Assembly (NCBI RefSeq): GCF_034093315.1 | Contig: NZ_CP139300.1 | Span: 372,001 to 436,000, forward strand | Direction of reading: 5' to 3' | Source: Prochlorococcus sp. MIT 1314 | GTDB taxonomy: Bacteria > Cyanobacteriota > Cyanobacteriia > PCC-6307 > Cyanobiaceae | Length of the DNA: 64,000 nucleotides | Shown: positions 34,009 through 42,175 of the stretch, piece by piece | Layout: every line of letters begins with the position of its first letter | How positions within the stretch are numbered: position 1 is the stretch's first letter | Notes under the pieces: generated by a model | Told to the model about the DNA's origin: nothing | What the model saw: only the letters and a program-made list of their open reading frames with translations | The model's database searches: none | Translations under genes and position numbers: made by a program

Positions 34009-34401
34009 CTAATTATTTTCAAAAGTTGGTAAATAGAGTTCCCTATTTGATGCAATTAAACCCTCTTCTTTAAAAAACATCTCTAGGTCTTTTAAATCAT
34101 TTATTTCTACAAATTCACCGCAATTATCTAATATATTATTATGGGTAAAATTCCATAAATTATCCAAATATTCATCATCGTCTGGAAATGCTACAAATTT
34201 TAAATATGTGTTATTCAAAGCATATTCACTAGCAAAATCAGAATCTAATCCTTCCCTCTTGGCATCACAAAAAACTTTGGCAAATCTTTTACCTACTGAA
34301 GTTTGAGCACTCGATAAATCTAAATTACCTTGGATAGCTTTTACATTTATTGGTGCAATAAAAATAATTATTGGAAAAATAATAGATACTAATATAAACA
34401 A
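34009..34401 (-). CDS. Secreted orphan, paralog of 14775 gene
   Basis: 130 residues with a signal peptide (IIFPIIIFIAPINVKA). GKRFAKVFCDAKREG and NILDNCGEF match the Cys-containing parts of the secreted protein at 14775-15176 in order and spacing. Found on the same strand behind the TatA-like gene. Function unknown. Confidence 0.65.
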   Translation of the reverse strand: MFILVSIIFPIIIFIAPINVKAIQGNLDLSSAQTSVGKRFAKVFCDAKREGLDSDFASEYALNNTYLKFVAFPDDDEYLDNLWNFTHNNILDNCGEFVEINDLKDLEMFFKEEGLIASNRELYLPTFENN

Positions 34402-34575
34402 GAAAAATTTCCTTTTTTAATTTCATCTCAATATAAACTAGCAAAAAAAGTAATAAATTAGGCCTATTTAAGTAAAAGAACTTATTGTAAAATTAAAGAA
34501 ATAATATAGAAAATATAAAATCAACTCCATATCGGAATTTATAATTAAAGAAAGATTAAATAAGTTTAAAATTAT

Positions 34576-35583
34576 ATGTATTCAAGTATAAAGCTAAAAG
34601 GAAGGGGAGTTAACAGAGTAATTACTAGTAAGGTGATGCTATCGCCACTAGCAGGAGTTACAGATAACATTTTTAGACGACTTGTACGCAAATGGGCTCC
34701 AAACTCTTTACTTTTTACAGAAATGATAAATGCCACAAGTCTTAAAAAAGGATTTGGAACACAAAAAATCAATCAAATAGATTTAGAAGAAGGTCCAGTT
34801 GGAGTACAAATATTTGATAATAGACCATATGCTGTTTCTGAAGCTGCCAAACAAGCTGAGGACTTTGGAGCTTTCTTAATTGATATAAATATGGGATGTC
34901 CAGTAAAAAAAATTGCAAGGAAAGGTGGAGGCAGTGCCTTAATTAAAGATCGAAAACTTGCTATAGAATTAGTCAAAAATGTCGTAAAAGCTGTTAAAGT
35001 TCCAGTTACAGTAAAAACAAGACTCGGATGGGATAGTAAAGAAGAAAATATAGAGGACTTTTTATTTAAGCTTCAAGATGCGGGAGCAACAATGATCACA
35101 CTTCATGGAAGAACTAGAAAACAAGGTTTTTCAGGTAAGTCAGATTGGGAAATGATAGGGAGACTTAAAAAGTTATTGGAAATTCCAGTAATTGCTAATG
35201 GAGACATCAAAAACCCAGATGACGCTCTTAATTGTTTAAAAAAAACAAATGCTGATGGTGTGATGATTGGACGAGGGATTTTAGGATCCCCATGGAAAAT
35301 AGGAGAAATAGATTATGCTATTAGAGAAAATAAAAAATTTAAAGAACCAAATACAGAAGAAAAACTATATTTAATTATTGAGCATCTTGATGAATTAATA
35401 AAAGAAAAAGGAGATCACGGATTGCTAATTGCGAGGAAACATATCTCATGGACATGCAAAGACTTTAAAGGAGCATCAACTTTGAGAAATAAATTGGTTA
35501 GAGCCGCTGATAAAAATGAAGTTAAAAATTTAATAAATAAAATGATTAAAACATTAAAAAATGAAAAGAATACATTAGCTTAA
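34576..35583 (+). CDS. dusB: tRNA-dihydrouridine synthase (DusB/NifR3-type)
   Basis: 335 residues. SPLAGVTDNIFRRLVRKWAP, ININMGCPVKKIARKGGGSA (active-site Cys in NMGCP), LHGRTRKQGFSGKSDWEMI and GVMIGRGILGSPWK match the Dus TIM-barrel and NifR3 subgroup. Reduces U to dihydrouridine in tRNA D-loops using FMN. Subtype is inferred from overall similarity. Followed 18 bp later by a DUF2470 protein. Confidence 0.92.
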   Translation: MYSSIKLKGRGVNRVITSKVMLSPLAGVTDNIFRRLVRKWAPNSLLFTEMINATSLKKGFGTQKINQIDLEEGPVGVQIFDNRPYAVSEAAKQAEDFGAFLIDINMGCPVKKIARKGGGSALIKDRKLAIELVKNVVKAVKVPVTVKTRLGWDSKEENIEDFLFKLQDAGATMITLHGRTRKQGFSGKSDWEMIGRLKKLLEIPVIANGDIKNPDDALNCLKKTNADGVMIGRGILGSPWKIGEIDYAIRENKKFKEPNTEEKLYLIIEHLDELIKEKGDHGLLIARKHISWTCKDFKGASTLRNKLVRAADKNEVKNLINKMIKTLKNEKNTLA

Positions 35584-35601
35584 AACAAACTTATTATTTA
35601 A

Positions 35602-35856
35602 ATGAAAATTATTAGTAAAGAAACAAGTAAAAGAGTTTGTGATCATATGAACAATGATCACATTGATTCGGTTCACAAATATCTTATTCATTATGGGAAG
35701 ATATCAAGATTTGAGAATGCTTATATGGAAGAAATTAATAACTGTTATATAAAAATCAATTATGATGGCAAGTCAGCAATTATCAATTTTAAAAATGAAA
35801 TATCTGAAGAAGAAATTCATTCAACTTTAGTATCAATGATTAAAGAGATTAAATAA
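35602..35856 (+). CDS. DUF2470 protein
   Basis: 84 residues. The family motif CDHMNNDHIDSVHKYLIHYG, as found at the C-end of pyridoxamine-oxidase-like/HugZ proteins, but here as a free-standing domain. May bind heme or flavin-enzyme partners; role unknown. Confidence 0.78.
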   Translation: MKIISKETSKRVCDHMNNDHIDSVHKYLIHYGKISRFENAYMEEINNCYIKINYDGKSAIINFKNEISEEEIHSTLVSMIKEIK

Positions 35857-35877
35857 TAAAATGTTTTATAAAAAAAT

Positions 35878-36042
35878 CTACTTTTTATTTCCATAATAAT
35901 CCGTTATCTTTTTACATTCTTCAAATGAAATCATGCTTAATCTAGATGTGGCTTTTATTTTTAGAATTGCACAGATAGCTAATAAATCGGCGCTATCAAC
36001 ATTAAGTGCTTCAGAAAGCTCTAGGACCCTAAGACCTTTCAT
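35878..36042 (-). CDS. 54-residue IF2-N-like protein
   Basis: MKGLRVLELSEALNVDSADL, then LLAICAILKIKATSRLSMIS: the pattern of the IF-2 N-terminal domain (hxhxELAKEL...VKSxSSxL). A stand-alone copy, with no IF-2 nearby. Intact frame with a TAG stop; function unknown. Confidence 0.55.
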   Translation of the reverse strand: MKGLRVLELSEALNVDSADLLAICAILKIKATSRLSMISFEECKKITDYYGNKK

Positions 36043-36086
36043 TAGGATGAAAAAAATCTTTTTCTACATAATCAATAACTTTGAAA

Positions 36087-36323
36087 TTAATGGGCTGCAT
36101 TTTTTCCTAAACCTGCAACAAATGGAAATGTTTGTTCATCACCAAATATATCTTCTGCCGAAGAATTAGAAATATTAGTTTTATTATTATCAGGCTTAAT
36201 TTCTTCAATTTCATTAGAAATATTATCTTTAATGTTATTTCTAATTTCCTTTGCTAATAAATTATTCGTATTAGAAAATATTGAAAAAACTAATACACAT
36301 AAAAACAAAATAATTCTTTTCAT
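36087..36323 (-). CDS. 78-residue secreted protein
   Basis: Signal peptide (MKRIILFLCVLVFSIFSNTN), a low-complexity Asn/Ile/Glu region, and a conserved-looking C-terminus DIFGDEQTFPFVAGLGKN. The preserved C-end suggests the function lies there. Unidentified. Confidence 0.6.
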   Translation of the reverse strand: MKRIILFLCVLVFSIFSNTNNLLAKEIRNNIKDNISNEIEEIKPDNNKTNISNSSAEDIFGDEQTFPFVAGLGKNAAH

Positions 36324-36423
36324 AAAAAAAATTTATCTAATACTATTGTCATATGCCAATATAGTTATTTAAAAAAACTAGTTAATTTTAAAACAAATCT
36401 AAATAAATCAAAGTAAAAAATAT

Positions 36424-36660
36424 TCATCTTCCCAACTTATTTCTATTTTTTAATCTAATTAAAAAATAAAGGCCTAGCAATAAAAGAATTGCTAAGGAGT
36501 ACTGATTAAGAAAAACATAAACTATATAAACGAGAAAGGGGAATAAGCAAGCCCTCTTAAAATTTAATTTCTGTTCTTGTGACATATTTTTCCAATTGAG
36601 ATATTCTTCCCATTGAAAAATCTTCTTCATTTTTCTACTTCTATTATTACGATTAAACAT
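36424..36660 (-). CDS. 78-residue membrane protein
   Basis: Basic N-terminus then WEEYLNWKNMSQEQKLNFKR and a two-helix hydrophobic part (FLVYIVYVFLNQ, LAILLLLGLYFLI). A shorter start at MKKIFQ (36630) is possible. Not recognised. Confidence 0.55.
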   Translation of the reverse strand: MFNRNNRSRKMKKIFQWEEYLNWKNMSQEQKLNFKRACLFPFLVYIVYVFLNQYSLAILLLLGLYFLIRLKNRNKLGR

Positions 36661-36765
36661 AAATTTATAAATATAGTTTTGGTGATTCTTATATTAATCA
36701 ACAATATTAATCTACAATATCAAAATAATTTTTTTTCATTGAATAAAAATTTTTTTTATAAAAAA

Positions 36766-37185
36766 ATGAACTCAAAACCAGTTTGGAAAATAGAAAAACT
36801 TGTTTTACCTCAACATGCAGACCATGCAGGAGTAATGTGGCACGGTACATATTTTAATTGGCTTGAAGAAAGTCGAATAAATGCACTTTTAGAAGTAGGT
36901 ATAAGTTATTTTGAACTTACTAAAAAAGGCTTAGATTTACCTTTAATCAATACTTCAATAAAATATAAATCCCCTTTATTTCTTGGTGAAAAAATAACAA
37001 TAGAAAGCAAATTCAATATTAAAAAAAGTCCTAGGATTAATGTGATTTCAAAATTTCTTAACCAGAAAAAAGAAATCTTAACGATTGCTGAAGTCAATTT
37101 AGTCTTAATAAATAAACTAAATTTTTCTATAATAAGAAAAAGACCAGATTTCCTATCGGAAGCATTTATTAAATTAAACGGTTGA
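36766..37185 (+). CDS. Hotdog-fold thioesterase (4HBT family)
   Basis: 139 residues from ATG 36766; the 51-codon open extension upstream is low complexity and likely untranslated. QHADHAGVMWHGTYFNWLEE is the 4HBT active-site helix (Asp/His region). ALLEVGISYFELTKKGLDLP follows. Acyl-CoA hydrolase; substrate unknown. It resembles the YbgC/4HBT type more than the specialised DHNA-CoA thioesterase. Confidence 0.85.
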   Translation: MNSKPVWKIEKLVLPQHADHAGVMWHGTYFNWLEESRINALLEVGISYFELTKKGLDLPLINTSIKYKSPLFLGEKITIESKFNIKKSPRINVISKFLNQKKEILTIAEVNLVLINKLNFSIIRKRPDFLSEAFIKLNG

Positions 37186-37227
37186 AATTATTATCCATTA
37201 ATTGAAAGCTTTATTAAATTATTAATT

Positions 37228-37425
37228 ATGTATATATTTCAGGTTATTGACTCTTACCAATATGAAATGGAATCAAGATATCAAGAAAAATCAATGCTTA
37301 CAAATCTTTTTACAGAGCACAAATTCATAGGATGGTTAGGGTTGTTTATAGTATTTTTCTCAATCTTTGCAATTTTTGTTTTTCAATTTCTTGAGTGGGA
37401 AAGTAATGACAATAATAAAAGTTAA
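37228..37425 (+). CDS. 65-residue membrane protein
   Basis: MYIFQVIDSYQYEMESRYQE, then a helix FIGWLGLFIVFFSIFAIFVF. Unidentified. Same direction as the next two genes. Confidence 0.5.
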   Translation: MYIFQVIDSYQYEMESRYQEKSMLTNLFTEHKFIGWLGLFIVFFSIFAIFVFQFLEWESNDNNKS

Positions 37426-37465
37426 GAAGATTTAATGCTTATAATTCAACTGAGTGACTTAAAAA

Positions 37466-37717
37466 ATGGCTATCTACTTAAAAATAACTAATTCTACAGA
37501 AGTTGTAAAAAAAAAGACATCAAAATGGCTTACCGATATTACACCTGAAAGGATTGACAGGAAATTGGTCGAGGATGAAGTAATAAAAGGCATTATCGAG
37601 CAATTAACCTTAGAAGGCATAAAAGGAGAAATATCAGCAATTAATGGGTTTGAAGTGAATGAATCTTCAGTAATAACAAAAAATAATTTTGTTATTAGAA
37701 AAACAAAAACTTTTTAG
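37466..37717 (+). CDS. 83-residue orphan protein
   Basis: Soluble and charged: MAIYLKITNSTEVVKKKTSK, EDEVIKGIIEQLTLEG. No domain seen, but the composition is protein-like and it is 20 bp before the endonuclease gene, which may share the transcript. Confidence 0.6.
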   Translation: MAIYLKITNSTEVVKKKTSKWLTDITPERIDRKLVEDEVIKGIIEQLTLEGIKGEISAINGFEVNESSVITKNNFVIRKTKTF

Positions 37718-37737
37718 ATCAAAAATAAAAATCTTTA

Positions 37738-38610
37738 ATGAAATTTTTTTTTATTTTAATTATTTTTATCATCTTTTTAATTTTTATAATTGTAAGTGAT
37801 TATCAATCTAGAAAGAAAAAGTTTAAATTAAATAATGCCTTAAATTCCAATTTCTTTATTCAAACAATTAATAATTTGATAGAAGAAAACAAATACAATT
37901 TGTTAGAGGAAAGGAACAGATTAAGTGAAAAAGATGCTTACGGCAACGTGGATTATAAAAAATGGATTGGCAATCCACCTCTTGATGAAAAAGCTATTGA
38001 GAAAAATATATTTAATGGATCCAAGCGATTTAAAGAGGGTATACCATACTTCTGGGAAAAAGTAATTTTAAAAAAATTTGGAAGTATAGAATTATTTTTC
38101 GAAAAGTGGAGATCGTATCGTAATGAGAATCCTACTATTGATGATGAGATAATTGGATCTATTAGAAAGCTCGAGACTGAAGATTGGTTTGTATTCATAG
38201 CAAGTCAAATTGAGAAATCATGCTTAAACCTAATAGAAAATGATTACTCAAAAATAATTAACGAAAGCTACAAAAAAGGTATTAGATTTGAAAATTATTG
38301 TATGGAAATTCTCAAACAACATGGCTGGGAAGTTAAAGAAACCCCTAATACTGGAGATCAAGGGGTTGACTTAATTGCATCAATAAATGATTTAAGAATA
38401 TGTATTCAATGCAAAGATCATCAAAAAGCTATTGGGAATAAAGCAGTGCAGGAAATTTCAGCTGGTAAATTATTTTGGAAAGGTACTCATGCAATATTAG
38501 TGTCAAAATCTGGCTTTACAAAGTCAGCCCAACAACTAGCGAAATCAAACAATGTTAGATTAATTAATGAATATCAGTTAAAAGACTTAAAAAACTTATT
38601 GTTTAAATAG
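37738..38610 (+). CDS. Mrr-like restriction endonuclease, membrane-anchored
   Basis: 290 residues. N-terminal hydrophobic helix (FFFILIIFIIFLIFIIV), an uncharacterised middle, and a C-terminal PD-(D/E)xK-type domain from residue ~178: GIRFENYCMEILKQHGWEV, TGDQGVDLIA, IQCKDHQKAIGNKAVQEIS, FTKSAQQLAKSN. This is the Mrr/HJR arrangement (Asp, QxK). The membrane anchor is unusual for a restriction enzyme. No partner methylase nearby, so Mrr-like (modification-dependent) or housekeeping repair is possible. Confidence 0.83.
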   Translation: MKFFFILIIFIIFLIFIIVSDYQSRKKKFKLNNALNSNFFIQTINNLIEENKYNLLEERNRLSEKDAYGNVDYKKWIGNPPLDEKAIEKNIFNGSKRFKEGIPYFWEKVILKKFGSIELFFEKWRSYRNENPTIDDEIIGSIRKLETEDWFVFIASQIEKSCLNLIENDYSKIINESYKKGIRFENYCMEILKQHGWEVKETPNTGDQGVDLIASINDLRICIQCKDHQKAIGNKAVQEISAGKLFWKGTHAILVSKSGFTKSAQQLAKSNNVRLINEYQLKDLKNLLFK

Positions 38611-38611
38611 T

Positions 38612-39016
38612 TTATATCAACTGAGTTAACCCCTCTTTATACAACAATAAAGTTGTAAATATCCCTGAGGCCCAAATTAAACCTCTTGCCGTTGGAATGT
38701 TAAATATGTAAGCACCAATATATAAAAAACGTAAAAGAGGATGAATCCATGCTGCAATAATTGCAATGTTTGAATCAGTTAAAGTAATCAAACAAAGAAG
38801 ACATGCAGGAGCATGTAATGAAATACTTTCCCAACAATTCTGATGGCACCAAACTGCTCTTTTACCAAAAGCAGGTAGTTCGTCAAACAAAGCCCTTGGG
38901 GCTGTCATGTTTTCAACAGAATAACCTGCTTTAATCCTCCCAATAGTTAATGGAATAATTGATATTAAAACAACACCTACTGAGAGACAAAGGCTCCAGG
39001 CAAAAACAACTTGCAT
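38612..39016 (-). CDS. MAPEG-family membrane protein
   Basis: 134 residues, four membrane segments (FAWSLCLSVGVVLISIIP and others) with ENMTAPRALFDELPAFGKRA and RFLYIGAYIFNIPTARGL; the MAPEG pattern is NxxExxP...RxxYxxxY. Likely a glutathione-linked or eicosanoid-like membrane enzyme family; role in cyanobacteria unclear. Convergent with the Mrr-like gene. Confidence 0.82.
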   Translation of the reverse strand: MQVVFAWSLCLSVGVVLISIIPLTIGRIKAGYSVENMTAPRALFDELPAFGKRAVWCHQNCWESISLHAPACLLCLITLTDSNIAIIAAWIHPLLRFLYIGAYIFNIPTARGLIWASGIFTTLLLYKEGLTQLI

Positions 39017-39135
39017 ATAATTAAATAATTGTCTCCAGCTTAATAATTGCTAATTAATATCGTGATAAATGAAAAATCATTAACATAGATAAAACTTCGA
39101 AGAAAATGCTTTAATTTATATTAAAAAAATCATTT

Positions 39136-39261
39136 ATGGATATTTCAAAGCTAATTTTGATTTTTGGCATAAGTTTAGTAATATATTTTGCTTTTCTTTT
39201 TTTAGGTTTTTTTCTTAAAAATAAAAATCTAAAGGCACAGAATCTAAAAAAAGAAGAATAG
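39136..39261 (+). CDS. 41-residue membrane peptide
   Basis: MDISKLILIFGISLVIYFAF then LFLGFFLKNKNLKAQNLKKE: one helix with a basic end. Unidentified. Confidence 0.5.
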   Translation: MDISKLILIFGISLVIYFAFLFLGFFLKNKNLKAQNLKKEE

Positions 39262-39393
39262 ATTATTAATTCCACCAAAATTTATTAGTTTTCACAATAT
39301 TTTTATATCTTTTTGGATATATTTCATGGAAATAAAATTTGATCCCAATAATAATAAGAGATATTTGAATTTTCATAAAAAAGTTGCCGATAT

Positions 39394-39687
39394 ATGAAAA
39401 AATTTTATAAATTCCTTAAAAGCTTTCTATTTATATCATTTTGGCTTATTTTATCCTCATTTTTAACACAATATTGGAATACCTTTCATTGGGAATATAT
39501 TTACTTAAACTTCAGAATTATATTTGATAAAGAATTTTGGTTTGTTGTAGAAAAAATTCTTTTAGGTATTGATGTTGGTTACTGGTTAGAAGAAGCACTA
39601 AAATTCTTAAGTTATGAAATACCTAAAGAATCTTTTAAATATTTTCCAATTTATTTCGTTTTAAAGTCTATTTGGATAAAGAATTAA
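39394..39687 (+). CDS. 97-residue aromatic-rich orphan
   Basis: MKKFYKFLKSFLFISFWLIL, then WNTFHWEYIYLNFRIIFDKE and GYWLEEALKF. Rich in Phe/Trp/Tyr; N-terminal helix could be a membrane anchor. Unidentified. Confidence 0.5.
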   Translation: MKKFYKFLKSFLFISFWLILSSFLTQYWNTFHWEYIYLNFRIIFDKEFWFVVEKILLGIDVGYWLEEALKFLSYEIPKESFKYFPIYFVLKSIWIKN

Positions 39688-39695
39688 ATTTCTCT

Positions 39696-40231
39696 TTAAA
39701 AGATTTTAATAAATTCCTTAAAATTCGTAGATAAAGTAGGTAGATTTATTTTTCTTAAAACAAATAAAGTGACTTTACCCCCTCCAAAGATTCTAAGCCT
39801 ATTACTTAAATAAGTTATCTTTAAGCGCACTAATCTTACATTATTTATTTCTTTCATAGCCTTTATATTTTTCTTCCAAATTTAGTACCTATAACACCAG
39901 CGTGTGTAAATTTGATCCCAATTTTTTTTTCATTTATGTAATCAAGTCTTATTAAAATCGCAGTGCCAATAATTGATTTTATTCATCTCGGTTTTAGTAA
40001 ATTAAGACCATTTAAATTAAAGGGATCAAGAATTTGAAGATTATCAATAAAAGGAGAATATTTTAAAAAAGGACGCTTAGAACTACTCCACCTAAGCTCG
40101 CTGACAACCTGCAAATCAATTCTATATTTCTAGAGGAAAAAATTATGATCAATTTCGAGCTGCTCAGCAATACCCTTTATCTTCACTGAATTTGGAAATT
40201 TAAGAAGTAAATTTAGTAAGTCATCTTCGAA
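39696..40231 (-). pseudogene. Decayed gene with two stops and a frameshift
   Basis: Reading down from 40231, protein-like sequence continues (EDDLLNLLLKFPNSV, LQVVSELRWSSSKRPFLKYS, IGIKFTHAGVIGTKFG) across an internal TAG and a TGA. It then ends at a TAA before a frameshifted tail MKEINNVRLVRLKITYLSNR with RLRIFGGGKVTLFVLRKINL (39696-39857). This tail alone is an open 53-codon frame. The mix looks like one ancestral gene now broken. Family not recognised. Confidence 0.6.
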
Positions 40232-40315
40232 TTACATTTAATAACCGCTAACTATAAAGCTAAGGATAAATACTTACCTTCATATGCTATATTCTATCCA
40301 GAATGTGTTGATTTG

Positions 40316-40600
40316 ATGACAAAGAGCTATTGGCTAAAGAAGATTTCAATTCCAAATGCTGATTTATTTCTGGAATATATAAGGACAGTATTGCCTTGGA
40401 TTAAATCTGTGGGAGGAGTGATAGTAAAAAGAGATTTGATACAAGAATCAACCTCAAATGAATGGGATGGAGGGCAGCTTGGATTAGTAATAGAATTCGA
40501 ATCAAAATTTGCTGCTAAAAAAGCATTTTATTCTGAAGTATTTCAAAAATATCTTCAGTCCAGAGATTTAATGGAACTTGTTACTATAAGTACTCTTTAA
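40316..40600 (+). CDS. DUF1330-type small protein
   Basis: 94 residues. MTKSYWLKKISIPNADLFLE, VGGVIVKRDLIQES and LVIEFESKFAAKKAFYSEVF fit the dimeric alpha-beta DUF1330 (ABM-like) pattern. A TTG three codons before may be annotated instead. Function unknown. Confidence 0.75.
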   Translation: MTKSYWLKKISIPNADLFLEYIRTVLPWIKSVGGVIVKRDLIQESTSNEWDGGQLGLVIEFESKFAAKKAFYSEVFQKYLQSRDLMELVTISTL

Positions 40601-40736
40601 AAAACCAACTAATAACTATCTCACACAAACTTTATATAAGTATTTATTACTATTAAATTATTTATGTAATATTTATAACTTCACTAGCAATGAGATATTT
40701 TGCAAAATTTTAGTGTAAAAGTAATTTGTTAATCAA

Positions 40737-40916
40737 ATGAACTATTCAACAGAAAAAGATGACTATTTGATGACAACTCCATATACAAAAAAAATTCAGC
40801 AAAAATTTGAAAAGGTTAAGTCTTTTTTAGAGCAAAATGGATTTAATCCTTCATCAGAGAGCTTAATGCAAGATATAGTAAGTTCAGAAGAATATATTGC
40901 TAAAAATGGCTTATAA
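40737..40916 (+). CDS. 59-residue orphan
   Basis: MNYSTEKDDYLMTTPYTKKI, then a coil (QQKFEKVKSFLEQNG). Soluble. Complete frame, decent composition; unidentified. Confidence 0.5.
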   Translation: MNYSTEKDDYLMTTPYTKKIQQKFEKVKSFLEQNGFNPSSESLMQDIVSSEEYIAKNGL

Positions 40917-40920
40917 ATAA

Positions 40921-41100
40921 TCAAAATATATTGAGAGTCCTTAAATAATAAAAACCACCTATTAGAACAGGTAATAATATTCCAATAAATAAAAAAATAG
41001 ATTTCTTTGATTCACCTTCTGATATGGGATTAATTTCTGGTTCAATTGCAAAACCATTTTGTCTACCACCGCTTTCGGTTGTATAACCTTTTTTATTCAT
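40921..41100 (-). CDS. 59-residue membrane protein (TESGGRQN motif)
   Basis: MNKKGYTTESGGRQNGFAIE, one helix near the C-end (IFLFIGILLPVLIGGFY). The N-terminal TESGGRQN-FAxEP motif recurs in cyanobacterial small light-related membrane proteins, but the chlorophyll-binding helix of HLIPs is not seen. Role unknown. Confidence 0.6.
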   Translation of the reverse strand: MNKKGYTTESGGRQNGFAIEPEINPISEGESKKSIFLFIGILLPVLIGGFYYLRTLNIF

Positions 41101-41185
41101 AAGAAAAATAATCTATGCAGATTATCTCATGTAAAAACTTATTTAAAAAAATTTTTTACATTTAGAATTATACTAATTTGCAGAT

Positions 41186-41320
41186 CTAATAATTGATTTC
41201 TATCTGAGATTTCAATTTAGCAGCTTTTTTTAAAAGACCTACAACTTCCTTTCGTCCAGTAGCAAATTCAGCCTTATTGAGTAGCTCACTATATTTTTTT
41301 GTGATTTCTCTATGGTTCAT
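41186..41320 (-). CDS. 44-residue protein, intact relative of the 8004 pseudogene
   Basis: MNHREITKKYSELLNKAEFA, then TGRKEVVGLLKKAAKLKSQI. Shares ATGRKE.VGLL.KAAKLK with the broken island copy at 8004-8141. The intact chromosomal copy plus a disrupted island copy suggests transfer or duplication through the element. Function unknown. Confidence 0.65.
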   Translation of the reverse strand: MNHREITKKYSELLNKAEFATGRKEVVGLLKKAAKLKSQIEINY

Positions 41321-41491
41321 TTTAATATTTATATAAATAAATTATAAAGTTACTAAAGATATTTTTTGTATAAAAGATATCAAAATAGAGTTCTAGTACC
41401 TTTACCTATTTAAACCACCCTTTTTTTTTTTTTTCGGTTTAATCTCTTCTTTAATATCTTTTTTCTCCCAAATAATCCCCTTTCTTTTTAT

Positions 41492-41671
41492 CTATTTGTA
41501 GTAATTCACTAAGTCGATAATTAATATTGCTAGTAATGAGAAACCTAAAATGAAGGGTAAATAAGGATATTTATTTAAGATTTTATTAAGTTGATTTTTC
41601 GATGTTTGTTTTTCCTTTTTCTTTTCTCTAGGCGGTAAGCCTAACTCTTCCCTTCTCTTAGCTTCTCCCAT
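41492..41671 (-). CDS. DUF2839 protein
   Basis: 59 residues, MGEAKRREELGLPPREKKKE with one C-terminal helix (LPFILGFSLLAILIIDLV). The MGEAKRRxxLGLPP start is the hallmark of DUF2839. Function unknown. 41321-41491 is AT-rich with nothing else supported. Confidence 0.85.
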   Translation of the reverse strand: MGEAKRREELGLPPREKKKEKQTSKNQLNKILNKYPYLPFILGFSLLAILIIDLVNYYK

Positions 41672-41795
41672 AATTTCTTAATATAATTAAAACTATTTTA
41701 TACATTTAGCAACCCTAGTGTATTGTTCCAAATCTGAATTAGTATCTATTAATTTATTATATATTATGGATATATATAGAATTTAAAAAAATAAC

Positions 41796-41903
41796 ATGAT
41801 AGAAGTTGTTTGGTCAGTAAATATAATGATTGCAATCCTGATAATTGGTGTTGCCTGGCTTATTTACTACATATTCACTTATGATCAAAAATTGAGTTCC
41901 TAG
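41796..41903 (+). CDS. 35-residue membrane peptide
   Basis: MIEVVWSVNIMIAILIIGVA, then WLIYYIFTYDQKLSS: a single helix. Ends 4 bases before the Nif11-like gene, so probably co-transcribed. Confidence 0.5.
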   Translation: MIEVVWSVNIMIAILIIGVAWLIYYIFTYDQKLSS

Positions 41904-41907
41904 ATAA

Positions 41908-42090
41908 ATGTCAGATAAAGATCTAAGCAATTTTCTAAAAAAAATAGAGCAACTTAATCAAATTGCCGAGCTAATAAAAAATAATCCTAGTAAAAAGTTG
42001 TCCCTTTCAAGATGCAAAAATCATGATGAAGTAATTAAATTAACCTCTGAATGGGGCTTTGATATTGGCAAAAGGTGGGGAGAATATTAA
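41908..42090 (+). CDS. Nif11-like leader-domain protein
   Basis: 60 residues: LSNFLKKIEQLNQIAELIKN, then NHDEVIKLTSEWGFDIGKRW, the Nif11 pattern (Fhxxhxxd... eVhxhAxxxGfdh). In other cyanobacteria this domain is a leader for RiPP (lanthipeptide-type) precursors. No cysteine-rich core or LanM-type enzyme is present here, so it is a stand-alone Nif11 domain of unknown role. Confidence 0.7.
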   Translation: MSDKDLSNFLKKIEQLNQIAELIKNNPSKKLSLSRCKNHDEVIKLTSEWGFDIGKRWGEY

Positions 42091-42175
42091 TTTATTTTAT
42101 TAGTAGCATAATTAAAATAGTCATAAACTTCAAATTAAATTCCTAAGATTAACTAGTATTTTTTGTATTGGAGTT

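Noticed and set aside
35933-36169. Plus-strand frame of 78 codons
   Set aside because: Lies opposite the 35878-36042 IF2-N-like gene and the end of the 36087 gene; composition fits a shadow.
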